The translations under genes were made by a program, and so were the position numbers. The notes beneath the pieces were generated by a model. That model searched no databases. It was not told the DNA's origin and saw only the letters and a program-made list of their open reading frames with translations. Shown here piece after piece: positions 11,191 through 21,860 of a stretch of DNA of 64,000 nucleotides. Source of the stretch: Bryoerythrophyllum caledonicum (lineage: Eukaryota > Streptophyta > Bryopsida > Pottiales > Pottiaceae). Every line of letters starts with the position of its first letter. Within the stretch, counting starts at the first letter, position 1. The stretch covers positions 3,216,678 to 3,280,677 of the forward strand of contig OZ020515.1 of assembly GCA_963971425.1 (NCBI GenBank), given 5' to 3'.

Positions 11191-13255
11191 CTAAGTCGGA
11201 GCTCCTGGGCCCAGGTTTCTCCCACTCCGGCGGGAGGAAGAGATCTCTATCGGAACGCGTGCCTTGCCTTTCGCTTTCTTCGATGTTGCTGGCGAAAGGG
11301 TGGTCCTCCGGGTCGAGGGTCCGGATGCTGGGTGAACAGCTGTCTCCGGAGTACTGGCGTCCGGTGGTGGAGGTGGTGGTTGCGGTGATCCTTCCGGAAC
11401 TGGAGCTGCTGGGGTCCTTGCCGCGGAAGCTGGCCCGGTCTTCTCGACCAAGTCCCTGTAGCTTCCAGAAGGGCTACTGGGTCCATTTGCCAATCTCCGG
11501 GATACGGACCTGGGTGCAACTGGGAGGTCGCCATCTGCCGAAGGATCCGGAAGCCGCATGTTGGGTGGCGACAGAAGATCCAGAAGCTTCTTCAGGATCT
11601 CACTCGTACTCGGGTTTGGGAAAACAATTCCCTCCGTTGGCGTCCGAGGGGATGGAGTGTCCAGGGATTCCGGATTCGCAGAGGTTCCTAGAGCTGGCGT
11701 GGTCTTGGTTGGTGGTTTCGGAGGAGCTGCAGTCCGTGTGGTGGTCGGGGTACCTTCTGGACCAGGTGCTGGGGGTACTTCCGGATACTCCACGACAATG
11801 TTGTCGACGAGCAGCCTCATTTGTTCCCAGGTTCGCCCCATCTTATCCGCCTGGTCGAGGAGGAATCGGATGATGTTGGCCCGGCTGACCTTCTCCTTCT
11901 TCTCCACCAGTTCGGTGAAGAGTCGACTCCGGTTGACCGTGTCAACCGGAAAATCCAGGGCTGCCCGGACCTCCTTCAAGGCGGCTGCGGAGGCATTGGC
12001 CTTCCCTTCGGCCAGTTTCCGGGCCGTCACTGCCAGGGCGGCCTCCGCAAGGTACTGCTTCATCTTCTTCTCCATGTCGGTATTGACCTTGTACATGGTG
12101 TTGATCTGGGCGTGCAGTGCCTTTCCGTCCGTCTCCCGGTTCCGGAGCTCCTCCACCCTGTTGATGGCATCCTCCAGCCGGTCGACATCCAGGCTCCGGA
12201 AGATCTGGGCCACGCTGGTGGTGATGACAAAGCTGGTCTCCTTTAGGAGACCAACTCTCCAGCCGATCTCGCGGGTCAGCTCATTCATTTGCTTCAGCTG
12301 CCCCTTGGAGTCGTCCCTGTCAACCTTCCTCCTCTTCCGGCTGGTCCCTTCTGGGTGTCCGGACTCTTCTTCTCCAGATGACGCGGAGGAACTGCGGATT
12401 TCCGGACTTGTCCTCTCGGGCTCTTTCCCCCTCGGTCTCTTGGGGTTTTTCCGGCCTTCCGGAGTGCTCGTGGTTGCTGCCTCCTGTGCAGCCTCCTTCC
12501 CTCCGAACTCCTCTCCTTCCGACTCGTCCACCCCATACCTCTGGAAGTTCAGCACTTCGTCGTAGTGCCGGACTTCGGCCTGAGTGAGCTGCTGGTGGTG
12601 AGCATAAAGATGCACCACATATGAAGCTAGCGGAGTTGCTGATTTCTTCACCTTCTGGAGGTTGGCTACGAGCCGATTGATCAGCTCGGTCATCAGCGTC
12701 CCCCAGTCGACGACGATCTTTCCCTGGAGTGCTCCGAGGAAAGTACAGGCCCACTTCGCCACCACGCTTCTCGGCTTTTCCGGATGGAAGATAGGGTTTA
12801 AAAACCCTAACACGAGCTGGGCATCCTGGTGCTTGAGGTCTTGGAGATTGAAGCCATCCTTCGGGTCAGCGGGTCCTCCGAATTCATCCGTCAGAAGCTC
12901 GTCCCTCCGTTCCACCACCTTGGTGCGGCCAGCCCGGAAATCGTAGGCCTGGGACCACTCCGGGACTCCCCAGACCTCCGGGTGGGCTCTCATCAGCCCC
13001 TTGTATTTTCTCGTCCGGCGTCCCGACAAGCTTCCGGACGTAGACCTCCTCCCGGATGCCCCATGGAACCTCGAGCAACCCATCACAGCCTATATACTTC
13101 AAACTGTTCTTCAGCATGCCGAGCTCGTCCGGGTCCTCTGGTATCTCCGGAACAACGCGGGTTAAGGGAGGCAAGGTAACTGCCGGCTCCTCGTCTCTTC
13201 GACCGCGTCCATCCCTGTCCGTCTTCTTCTTCTTTGCCATCGGCGCAGACTTCAT
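11191..13255 (-). pseudogene. Gag-like protein, best-preserved copy (one frameshift)
   Basis: Starts MKSAPMAKKKKT at 13255 and ends LGPGAPT at a TAG at 11191-11193. The first ~80 codons and the remaining ~608 are in frames differing by one base, joined near 13015; otherwise the reading is open for about 688 codons. Residues 1-30 are Lys/Arg-rich. About 40-240 form the conserved globular region (HPEVWG, FLNPIFHPEKP, VDWGTLM). About 270-350 are an acidic/basic low-complexity linker. About 350-510 are helical and coiled-coil-like (MEKKMKQYLAEAALAV). The rest is Pro/Ser/Thr-rich with a basic end. It probably binds nucleic acid or assembles a particle like a gag protein, but no zinc knuckle is visible and no enzyme domain is encoded nearby. 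Large open frames on the plus strand here are shadows. Confidence 0.6.
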
Positions 13256-13759
13256 GAGTCCTGCCTACCACCTCACAATCTCTCGAGGTTGTCCCTGCAC
13301 GCACCAACCTCACAAAGACCCTCTCTAACGGACGCACGTCCGTTCTAACCGTCTGACTTCCAAACCCTAATGGCAAGCGGTTAGCAAAAAACCGTAAGAG
13401 TAAGAGCGGGGAATGGGAGCAAAAGAAAGAGAGAGAGATGGCCTCGACGCGAGAAGACGGAGAGAGAAGAAAGAGTGCCCCGCCAAACCTCAGCCTTAAG
13501 TAGTCTGGCCGTTTGTACGGTATCATGATGGCAGTTGATGGCGACAGTTTCTGCCCCGGAATTCCGGGAACTGCTCCGGCTAAGATCTTTACCAGCTTTT
13601 GGCTTCATCAAGGTTTATAGTCCTACCCATCCGCCGTTATTTCTACCCGTAGACTATAGGCTGTATTCTAGTATGGATTAACATAACTATTAACTATTTT
13701 TTTGTTTTAGCCGGATTTTAAGGTTAACTTCCGGCACCATGTGGAAACGGAGTCCCACA

Positions 13760-14260
13760 GAGTGCTTATGGCTTCTTTGATTGCCCTTTTTGAGGGAGTG
13801 CCGCTAGCAGTACTCCCATTTGGGGGTGCAAATGGCTTGCTAGAGGCACCTATAATGAGAGAGCCGCTTGCGGCACCCCTTTTTAGAGGGGCAATCATGT
13901 ACCCTGGAGCATCCTGAAAAAGAGGTGCCGCGAGCGGCATACCTTCTAGAAGGTGACTACAACAAGCTATTTCTCCTTCATGAAACTCGTTTCCATTTGC
14001 TTTCGTACATGTTGTATAATACTCCATCACTATATCTATTCATTTTCCTTCACAATGATTAAATTTTCAATCTCTGATTGCGTGATCTTGAATTGCACAC
14101 CTTCTTTTGAGAGATTGCGAGGTACCCTGAGGCACCCAAACAAAGGGGTGCCGCTAGCGGCACTACTTCCGGAGTACCAAGGGGTTCCTCCCTCTAGCCC
14201 TCTTTAGGGAAGGTGCTGATGGCGGCACCCCCTTTTGGAGGGTCTTCTAGCAATTTTCTA
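13760..14260 (+). repeat. Cluster of GC-rich palindromes
   Basis: At least five GTGCCGC-(T/G)AGCGGCA-type palindromes with flanking pyrimidine-rich arms occur at about 13795-13825, 13860-13890, 13920-13950, 14145-14165 and 14210-14240. They are the same type as the ends of the insert repeat. Reverse-strand open frames here are by-products. Confidence 0.6.
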
Positions 14261-14359
14261 GTCTCTTTCAAAGGATCTTCTAAAGTTTCTCTTGTCTCAT
14301 TTACAATTGTATTCCTTTAACACTTACATCTTTTGTGGAAATGTTCACGTAGAGATCAG

Positions 14360-16930
14360 TGAAGCGGCAGCTTATGCAAATAGAATGTTCATAGAGAAGT
14401 ATTCAGAGAAGACTATTCAGTGAAAGAAGATTGATTTGTACGACAAAGGGATTGCAAAGGTGAAGAAGGTGAAGAAGGACTACGTCACTGAGGTGAAGAA
14501 GCAGCTGCCTCCTGCTGACCCAAACTTCCAAAGCACACGCTTGAATTTCTCAATCATGTCAAAATCCACTACGAGAAGCAGGAAGATGACTGGGAGATGT
14601 TGCAAGAGAAGTTGTTCTACTTGACAACATCGGCAATGCCTGCACTTATGAAGGTTAAGTGGCTTGAGCGGTGGATTATGAAGCCCTTTGTTCAGAAAGT
14701 TGTGAGATTTCCTGAGACCAAATTTAACAACCATGGCTTCTCCATATGGCTAACTCGAGCTACTTGGTGGGCGTAGGTGTGTTGATTTCGATATCTTCTC
14801 TTATTATCACATGTTAAACTCTTTCATGTTTATTGAATCTATGCACTATGTGTGATTTCACATCTCTTTTTAAACGAGCAATCTTCTTTGAAGAACGTTG
14901 GCCAAATTGAACGAGACCTTCAACAATCACTCGGTCGATGAAGATGCTATTCCAACTATTGTTGACTAGGTTGAGCAAATGCGCATTCAGCTCTCGGAGG
15001 TTGCTTTTAACACTGAGTTGGCAACCACAGGCGTCTCTAAGAACAACACTCCAGATGAGCACAAGTTTTTGCCTGAGGTTGTCAATTGGACTTTATACAG
15101 GTACTTCCATTATGTGTTGCTTCGTGGAAAGGCAGTTTCAAGAATCCCCCCTTTCTTTGCAAACTACTTGGATCCTACCAATGACAGTTGCATGTCCACT
15201 GAGGAAATTATGAAAGAGTGGGATAGGGAGTACTCGAAGAAAAGTGGGTGGTACTTGAATTGTCCAAATAATAGACTTCCTTCATTCGACATTCCATTGC
15301 GGAATTCTATTCAGCCTGCTTTAGCAGGAACAGAGGTAGTCGTGGTTGTCAGAGACACGGTGAAAAAGACTAGTCTAGACGAAGAAGCAAAGAAGAGAAA
15401 GCCACCGAGGAGGAAGCCGTGAGGAGGCCGAAGAAGAGGTGGGACCGAAGCTAAAGGCGGCACATGCAGTGGAAGGAGCGACATCACGCAAAGCAGTAGA
15501 TTTGGAAGCACAGATCGCGGCGAGAGACGCAAGGCCAAGACAACAGTGAAGATTGAAGCAGTGTTGTTGTCTGCTGTGAAGATTGAAGCAGTGTTGTTGT
15601 CATCTGCTTCGAAGATTGAAGCAGCAGACACTTGTTCGAAGCAGATGACGATGATGACATTCAAGAGACATCCTTCTTTGCCGTAGGGCGCGAGACTCAA
15701 CAACATTTATCTATCTCCCCTGCTCTTCAAATTCAGCCTATGGAGTTGTCCAATCCCATTGCCATAGCCTCCAAGAGATTGAAGAGGAAGATGGCCACTG
15801 AAAAATTTGATGAGCGGCTAGGCATGGACTTGGTGTCCTCAATGCTAATTGAGAACACTTGCCTCACAAAGATAATGGGTGTTCTACCCAAGTGGACCCG
15901 GTTCTAGTTGACATGAACAAGACTTTCTGCATGGAGGTAAGACTACTAGTGTCCAATAGTTGATCTTCTTTATACTACATGGTTTAATCCTCGATTCCTA
16001 CGTTCTTGTAGATCCAAGCATCAACCACTATCCCCGCACGTTTGGAGGCATGTCCACATGGTGGCTTCAATCTCATCATTGGAGATTTCTCTGATAGAAT
16101 GTTGGTACCTTCAATTTCCCTGTAGTCTATTGACGTCCCTTCATGGAACACTACAGTAAAAAGGATGTCGATTATGTTTTTGAGCTTGGGCATGATTTTC
16201 TTTACCGTCAAGGGAGTATTCTTGCCTTCGCGCCTGAATGTCTCAAGGGCCGGATCAATATTCTGAGCTACGCCGATGCATATGGTTTCAACATGGTGCG
16301 GGAGTGGTGGGGTCAAACCAACTCCCGTTGCATTTGCATGTGGATCGGAAAGTAAAGGCAACACTCTATCATCATTTTCATCAATTTCAGCTACTACATA
16401 TTCCTCTCAATTTCTAAATATTCTTGTCACTTCTATCATTCTCTATTGATTTTCACCGCCGTTTTAGGGGTTTAGTTATATGTGCCCAAGGTAGTTTAGT
16501 CGGATGATTTCATCATTGCGCCAGATCAGACACTGTCGGCATTAAAATTTAAACGTTGATGTCTCCAAGTCTAATGTTGTCTTCAATTACACTTCCTTCG
16601 AGTCGTAGTCTATGAATGGGAACGTTCCATGGAGGGGTCCCCATGAGAAGGATATCGTCATCCTTTGAATGCTCATTGTAGCTTTATCCTGCGGAGCTCA
16701 GCCGTCCTCAATGCGTTTGCATCAACAAGTAATACTTTTGCTATACGCTCACCCAATGAATTCTCATCCCACAATTTCAATCAATAACAATTCTCTACTC
16801 TTCACTTTTGTTAGGAAGTTCCATTTGCACATGCAAGGACATTGGGCGCCACATTGTGGCTTTGGAGCAAGACAATGATGTCTTTGAGGTCATATTGAAG
16901 GTCATATTCGTGCAGTAACGCCTGATACTC
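14360..16930 (+). pseudogene. Decayed multi-exon gene with DNA adenine-methyltransferase-like domain
   Basis: Coding-looking blocks on the plus strand. 14430-14777: basic helical segment, then LMKVKWLERWIMKPFVQKV and FSIWLTRATWW. 14890-15422: QMRIQLSEVAF, KFLPEVVNWTLYRYFHYVLL, basic tail. 15630-15905: acidic start, then a basic helix. 16014-16110: GGFNLIIGDFSDRM after a 3' splice site. 16143-16355: YSKKDVDYVFELG, GSILAFAPECL, NILSYADAYGFNMVREWWGQ. About 16560-16900, with breaks: SSAVLNAFAST then GRHIVALEQDNDVFEVIL. The last two look like the catalytic-side strands and the SAM-binding motif (G-x-A/S-V-L-N-A ... G-R-x-V-A-L-E-x-D) of a permuted N6-adenine/N4-cytosine DNA methyltransferase. Stops and frame changes interrupt it. 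The upstream blocks are unknown and could belong to a separate gene. Confidence 0.5.
15545..15630 (+). repeat. Short tandem repeat in decayed gene
   Basis: Three copies of a ~36-bp unit with GAAGATTGAAGCAG and TGTTGTTGTC, encoding a KIEAVLLS-type peptide repeat. Confidence 0.7.
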
Positions 16931-17059
16931 CAATGCCTACTACCTCTTTGTCCCTCGGTCCCCGCCTTCTTGACAAAATCTAGATCTAACCGATGGCAAA
17001 GCGCAATAGATTTAGTATGTAAGCGCGTTTTCTCTTTCAATCAACTAACATCATTAATT

Positions 17060-17224
17060 TGAAAGTCTTCTCCAGATCTGTACCTTATCATATTCAATTG
17101 TGTGGCCGTACATGTAGAATAATGTGGCTTCTAATGGCACTATATCACGTTTACCTATTCTAAGAGTTTAGATGTCAAGGCACATGGCTGCCTAGAGGAC
17201 CCTCGAGAAGCATAATAGTAGGGC
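17060..17224 (+). repeat. Insert repeat copy, interrupted
   Basis: Another copy of the ~250-bp insert repeat (TCCAGATCTGTACCTTATCAT, GTAGAATAATGTGGC, TAGAGGACCCTCGAGAAGC). Its palindromic right end is cut off by the CACTA-like element starting at 17225. Confidence 0.5.
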
Positions 17225-17719
17225 CACTACACTAAAATTGAGAATTAGTGTTTGCAACACTAATTACGAACTCTAACACTAAATGTCAACTCGAGATATA
17301 GTGTTACAACACTAAATGCCAACAAGAACTTGTTACAACACTAAATACAGAGAATTGTAACTTTGGCATTTAACTAGCTTTACATATAGTGTAATGGCAA
17401 AATAATGTTTAGAAAATTAAGAATTAGAAAATATTACAAAGTTGACAAAAATTGACAAACATTGACAAAGATCATGTGATTCAAGAACTTACTAAAAATA
17501 AATAATAATAATAATAATAATAATTAAAATAATAATAATTTTTTAAAAAATACTAAAAATAAATAATAATAAATTACTACTACTAATAATAATAAATTAC
17601 TAATAATAATAATACTATTTTTAAAAATAAAATAATAATAATAATACTAAAAATTAATAATAAATTACTAATAATACTAATAAATTAATAATAAATTACT
17701 AATAATACTAATAAATTAC

Positions 17720-17757
<38 letters not shown>

Positions 17758-17937
17758 TATTGACAATAAATAATAATAATAATAATAAATAAATAGTCAA
17801 ACAGGCGGCTCATCAACAATCGGCTCATTAATGAGCGTTACACTAAATTCCAACAAATACACAATTAGAGTAGTAAGGTCAATAGAGGTTATTACATTAA
17901 ATATAGTGTAACACTAATTCTCAATTTTAGTGTAGTG
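17225..17937. mobile_element. Non-autonomous CACTA-type element
   Basis: Left end CACTACACTAAAATTGAG and right end CTCAATTTTAGTGTAGTG are perfect inverted repeats, and inner motifs ACACTAA/TTAGTGT recur in both orientations. CACTA ends define the En/Spm superfamily. GC flanks both ends (17223-17224 and 17938-17939), giving at most a 2-bp duplication rather than the usual 3. The interior is a microsatellite and encodes nothing. Confidence 0.75.
17495..17800 (+). repeat. (AAT/TAA)n microsatellite
   Basis: About 300 bp of AATAAT/TAATAA triplets with occasional AC, AAA and GAC interruptions, inside the CACTA-type element. Confidence 0.9.
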
Positions 17938-17940
17938 GCA

Positions 17941-20030
17941 CCTTCTATTGTTCTTTGTTCTAACTTCAGTTATTGCATGTGCAAAATGATGGCCAACGTT
18001 TGCTCCCCTTCTAGAGACTACATGATGGCTCTGTGTTCTGTCAATAGAAAACCTATGTTTGATAGACGTGTTCTCTGATTTATTGACCATAAGGCTGGCG
18101 TAGAGCTGCATTTAATTTCTTAGTCATCTGGAAGCTTGGAGGACATGTCATTTTAATCTAACATTCCTACAATCGTAGATATTTACAAACTATTACAGCC
18201 ACTAAACTTGATAATTTATTGCTTTGCAAGTACACACGTTCAATACCCCTGCTTTATTGTGTTCTTTGTTTTTCTTGATGGTTGTTGTGGTCGTAGTTGG
18301 GCTGCAAAGGTTGCGGGGTTGTCAATAAAAGTCCTAATTTTGGAAAATTATACATGATAACTATAAGACATAACCTGGTCAAAATAGAATTGGAACTCTA
18401 ATCTTCAAGACTTCAATTTCAAATCTCCATCCTTACATATGTTCATACAATAAAATCCTTGACATTTCATAAAGCATACATATGACTATTGAATGCCAAT
18501 GCAAAATATTACCTTCTATGACGGTGTTGAAAAAAGTACTCTGCCAAGTGACCAAATACAATTTATTGTAAATCAAATAAATTGACAAAATTTGAGCAAG
18601 GAATTTGAATGAAAATTTATCTTTGCTACCACCCGTCCTGACTTCAAGTGTTAGGCAAACTAAGATCTCAACATATAAAATTGAAGAAAATCAAATCTCC
18701 GATCTATCCTCAAGTTTCTCCACAAATAAAATAAGCTGTGAAATATAATGTGCATTCATCTACAACAACACATTAATATGTCACGGTTTCAAGTCCACCT
18801 ATGTACTTCAAATTAGATTTAGTTGCCAATATTCAATATTGGTATACTTGGAGTGTTTGTTGAGTACAACAGTTTCAGAGTGCTTGTCTCTAGAACATTG
18901 CTCATAGGGGTTTGTCCCTTAGACATTCCATAAGACCCAAATACCCATTTTACCGACGGTATGTACTACTCACCCACCCTTCCAAGGACACCCTTCCAAT
19001 CCTTAGAATTATACTTTCTTATCCATCTAGCCCACATGTGCAGTCCACACATGTATTTTAATTGAACCCCTTTTGTCAATCATAACAACAACACCGACTG
19101 GAATGATTGGATTTTTAAAAGAGTTTTCAAAACATTTTTTGGTCGATAGCACATATCTAGTAGATTTGTCTCTATTGCTACTAGAATAGGATTTTACATC
19201 ATGGTAAATTTAAATCCATTCACGATCCCAAGGATGAATTCAAGCCTATTTAAATCGTGTGTCTTTACTTTTCCTTCCTCTCCCGCCTCAACAACCTCGT
19301 TTATAAGTGCCTCTATTGGGTTTGCTAAACTTGTTTTTTTTGCTCACCTAGGTTCTATTTCCATGTGTATTTTTTTCCTCTTTGCCTTCTCGTATTTCCA
19401 TGTTATTGTATTATAGCAGCTAGCTGGTGGCGCTGTTCGAGATTGTTCAATCCTTGTAATTGTGGACATGATTTAGGATTTCAGGGTTTAGCAAGATAGT
19501 GTTGGGTTGCTTCCTTCTTTGGTTGCTTTCCATGAGAATAGCACCGCGGCCCGGGGTGTTGGCAACGTCAACAGACACTCCACAAGGAAGGTGCACCCGG
19601 CGGCACCTCCTTTGAGGTAGTGCTGACATTTGCACCAATCATTGGACAAGAGAGGTGCCGCCGGCTAAACCTCCTTCATGGACGTGATGTGGATTAACAT
19701 AACACTCTATCGATAAAGTGTTTGTTGTAGCTCTGACGCTTGCTTTCCAGCTTCCTGGGAAAGTTATTGGTCTTGTTTGTGTTCCTTTTTAATGGTTAAC
19801 TAATCCACAAGGCTTTCTTATGTCCATGTGGCATAATTTGTACAATTTTATTTAGCCATCTTAGTTGTGGTGTAAGAATGATTCCATTTGTACTACATCG
19901 ATATGACCTGAAGTGAATGTCTACCGCAAGTTTAAAGACTCCCTATCCATAAGGATTGCATCCCCTTCTCTTTATTTGTTGGTTTAAAGATTTACAATAA
20001 TGTATTGGAGGATCATTCCATACTAGTTTT
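17941..20030 (+). other. Long stretch without recognised gene
   Basis: AT-rich sequence. The open frame at 19201-19416 (hydrophobic, Phe-rich) has no coding support. Two palindrome-type GC-rich repeats lie at 19585-19620 (GGTGCACCCGGCGGCACCTCC) and 19650-19680 (GAGGTGCCGCCGGC), of the kind found throughout the insertion. Confidence 0.5.
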
Positions 20031-20037
20031 GTAGAGA

Positions 20038-20496
20038 TGGCTAACTTTTGTAAAGATGAGATTGTCACCCTTGAAGATGTCTGCATCCCATTAAGGTTGC
20101 TAGAGCAATTGCTAAACGAGGTTGATAGGGAAGATGGGGATGTTCAAGGAAGGTGGTACGGATGAAGCAGTTCTGACATGCATGGCCAATGCGAGCAATA
20201 TGGAGAGGCAAAAAGATGAAGTGGTCGTTGTGGAGCCCGACGAACATGGAGAGGGAACATTTCTTCTCAAGAAGGGTACTGCATACGGTGTTCCTTCCAA
20301 ACACCCCACTCTCTTCATTGATTGGTCCATGATTCCATTGGAAGAGAGAAAGAGAGATCCGACATGCCGATATACGGCACTGCTCATCCCTGAATTAGTG
20401 CACATGACGCATAGGTATAAAGGACCTTTCTTAGTGGGGAGGCATAGGGGTCAAGGAAGCTTCACATCTTCTAAGAAACCTAGGGCATTTGAGTAA
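20038..20496 (+). pseudogene. Decayed coding fragment, unknown
   Basis: ATGGCTAACTTTTGTAAAG at 20038 opens MANFCKDEIVTLEDVCIPL, LLEQLLNEVDREDG. A one-base frame change near 20145 leads to GGTDEAVLTCMAN, DEHGEGTFLLKKGTAYGVP, FIDWSMIPLEERKRD and a TAA at 20494-20496. Codon use and amino-acid mix look real. I do not recognise the family. It lies in the same insertion and orientation as the methyltransferase-like gene at 14360-16930 and could be its 3' end separated by later insertions; that is a guess. Confidence 0.45.
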
Positions 20497-20847
20497 GAGC
20501 ATGTTTATATTTAAGCCTTCAATGTTTGCTTTATTGAAGTGTGGAATCAGTTTCCTTGTTTTTTATACTATATAAGACATGGATACACCTTCTATTACAA
20601 TATGTTGTGTAAGCCTTATACGGTCATAGGGTACCTATCATCTTTGTGGCAACTCATTAGTTAGACTACAATCCATATTTTACAAGGAAATCCACAGCTA
20701 TAGGCCCTTATTCCTAGACTATAATTCAAACTTTTCATTTAAATGTTACTTATAGAAAACTTTCACTTTTACTTTTATTTTTTTGTTCACTTTCACTTTC
20801 ACTTTAATGATATTCTTTTCCAGAAATGATCCAAATTTACTGCTTCA

Positions 20848-20894
20848 GGCTCACGGCTCACGGCTCACGGCTCAAGGCACGCAAAATAGCTTCG
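20848..20894 (-). repeat. Right terminal inverted repeat and subterminal array
   Basis: GGCTCAC repeated about four times, then AAGGCACGCAAAATAGCTTCG: the inverse of the left end at 3056-3122. Confidence 0.8.
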
Positions 20895-20907
20895 TCCCAT
20901 TTCCACC
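20895..20907 (+). repeat. Target-site duplication, right
   Basis: TCCCATTTCCACC, identical to 3043-3055. Confidence 0.85.
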
Positions 20908-21302
20908 TGCCGGAATGTCGTTGTAGTCCGGATTTACCTCTGTGTGACCGTGTCCGGATGACCATCCAAATATAGTGAGGGTGTAAGTTCAGTAGCAACA
21001 ACTATCTACCGGTTAGCGAGTTAGGAAGAGTGGGTGCCTAGCCACTATAAGAAAGGGGCAGTGGGGAATCCGACCACTCAAATTGGCAGGATCAGTGGAC
21101 TTCCGGCCACTTGTTTAAACCATCCGGAGTCTATTGTATGAATTCGGAATCCAGTAGGATCCAGACATAAGTGAGGTTTGTTAAGAAAATAGTTATTCTA
21201 AACGGAACGATAGGTCTCTGTGGGAACGATTTTGGAGCGGTTACTTTGGACACACTTAGTGACAATTAAGTGCTATCTGGAGGGATACTTACCACTATAC
21301 TT
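20908..21302 (+). mobile_element. Gag-like element copy A, 3' end
   Basis: Continues copy A after the insertion. GTCGTTGTAGTCCGG, the AGTGG(C/A)...CCGG(C/T)CACTTG repeats and TCTCTGTGGGAACGA match 39480-40032 in order. It ends TTGCAACA, like the 3' end of copy B. Confidence 0.75.
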
Positions 21303-21420
21303 GCAACAAGGTATAATCCAAGTTTAGGGATGGTGTAATCAAGGGCGGGGGATGGTATAAGCTGAGTAGAGATGGTATAATCTAGAATGGAGGTGATATA
21401 TTTTGGAGTGGTGTGAGTGT
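21297..21420 (+). repeat. GGTGTAATC-type satellite, short block
   Basis: About five degenerate ~20-bp units (GGTATAATCCAAG, GGTGTAATCAAGGGCG, GGTATAAGCTGAG). It is the reverse complement of the longer 21-bp array at 59586-60060, and both touch an end of a gag-like element. Confidence 0.6.
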
Positions 21421-21685
21421 TTCTAACTCCCCCTTAGAGTCAAAAGGTTCACACTGGTTCTACGGATAAATCACAACTAAATTGATAAACGGGGATTTTA
21501 CATACATTGGTCCACTGCGCCTCCCAAGCAATGGACGATAGTCTAGATGAAAAATAGTCTAGATGACCTAAAACACTAAAAAGAAACACCGATTTGTCAG
21601 AACTTGAGGGTTTTAGGATGACTACGTCAATCCTAAGCCTTACAACCCAAAAAAATCTTAAATCAAATTAAACTATACTAATTGT

Positions 21686-21860
21686 CACTATAAGAAACCC
21701 ATATTTTTCCGAATGTACCCTAAAATCTAGTTTATGTCAAAAATGACATCCAAAGAAGCATCTTCACATTTTTTTGAATGCCTCTGTTAACATGTAGACA
21801 TCAATTTTGACATGGACGGATTTTAAAGGACATCTCAAAAAACGCGGGTTTCTTATAGTG
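21686..21860. mobile_element. Miniature CACTA-type element
   Basis: CACTATAAGAAACCC at the left end and its perfect inverse GGGTTTCTTATAGTG at the right end, 175 bp apart. Flanking triplets TGT and TCT differ at one base, so the target duplication is imperfect. Confidence 0.65.

Larger units (their letters stand above)
9882..13759 (-). mobile_element. Gag-like element copy B, complete, 5-bp target duplication
   Basis: On the reverse strand the element starts TGTGGGACTCC and ends CTGCAACA, i.e. TG...CA ends, with GAGTG on both sides (9877-9881 and 13760-13764). Order 5' to 3': terminal hairpin TGTGGGA...TTCCACA, a TGGTGCCGG site that could act as a primer-binding site, leader, gag-like ORF (13255 to 11191), conserved block (11142-11098), TTCCGGAA-rich tail. 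The 5' and 3' ends are not long direct repeats of one another, so two ordinary LTRs are absent; only TGTGGGA recurs about 100 bp before the 3' end. It lies inside the 17.8 kb insertion, so it came later. Confidence 0.7.
3056..20894. mobile_element. 17.8 kb terminal-inverted-repeat insertion
   Basis: The left end reads GGGG then AAAGCTATTTTGCGTGC and a run of TGAGCC/GTGAGCC units. The right end, reverse-complemented, reads CGAAGCTATTTTGCGTGC with the same run. Both ends are flanked by the 13-bp duplication TCCCATTTCCACC, and the flanks are the two halves of one gag-like element (compare 39240-39720, an uninterrupted copy). So this is a single insertion event, later enlarged by nested elements. 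I found no recognisable transposase. Contents: purine-rich repeats, Harbinger-like elements, a dispersed ~250-bp repeat with palindromic ends, a 20-bp tandem array, a nested gag-like element, a decayed methyltransferase-like gene and a CACTA-like element. A 13-bp duplication fits no common cut-and-paste superfamily exactly; Mutator-like elements (about 9-11 bp) are nearest. Confidence 0.75.

Noticed and set aside
11558..12565. Long plus-strand open frame opposite the gag-like gene
   Set aside because: It is the antisense of the conserved gag-like ORF; the reverse-strand frame aligns with three other copies and the plus-strand frame does not.
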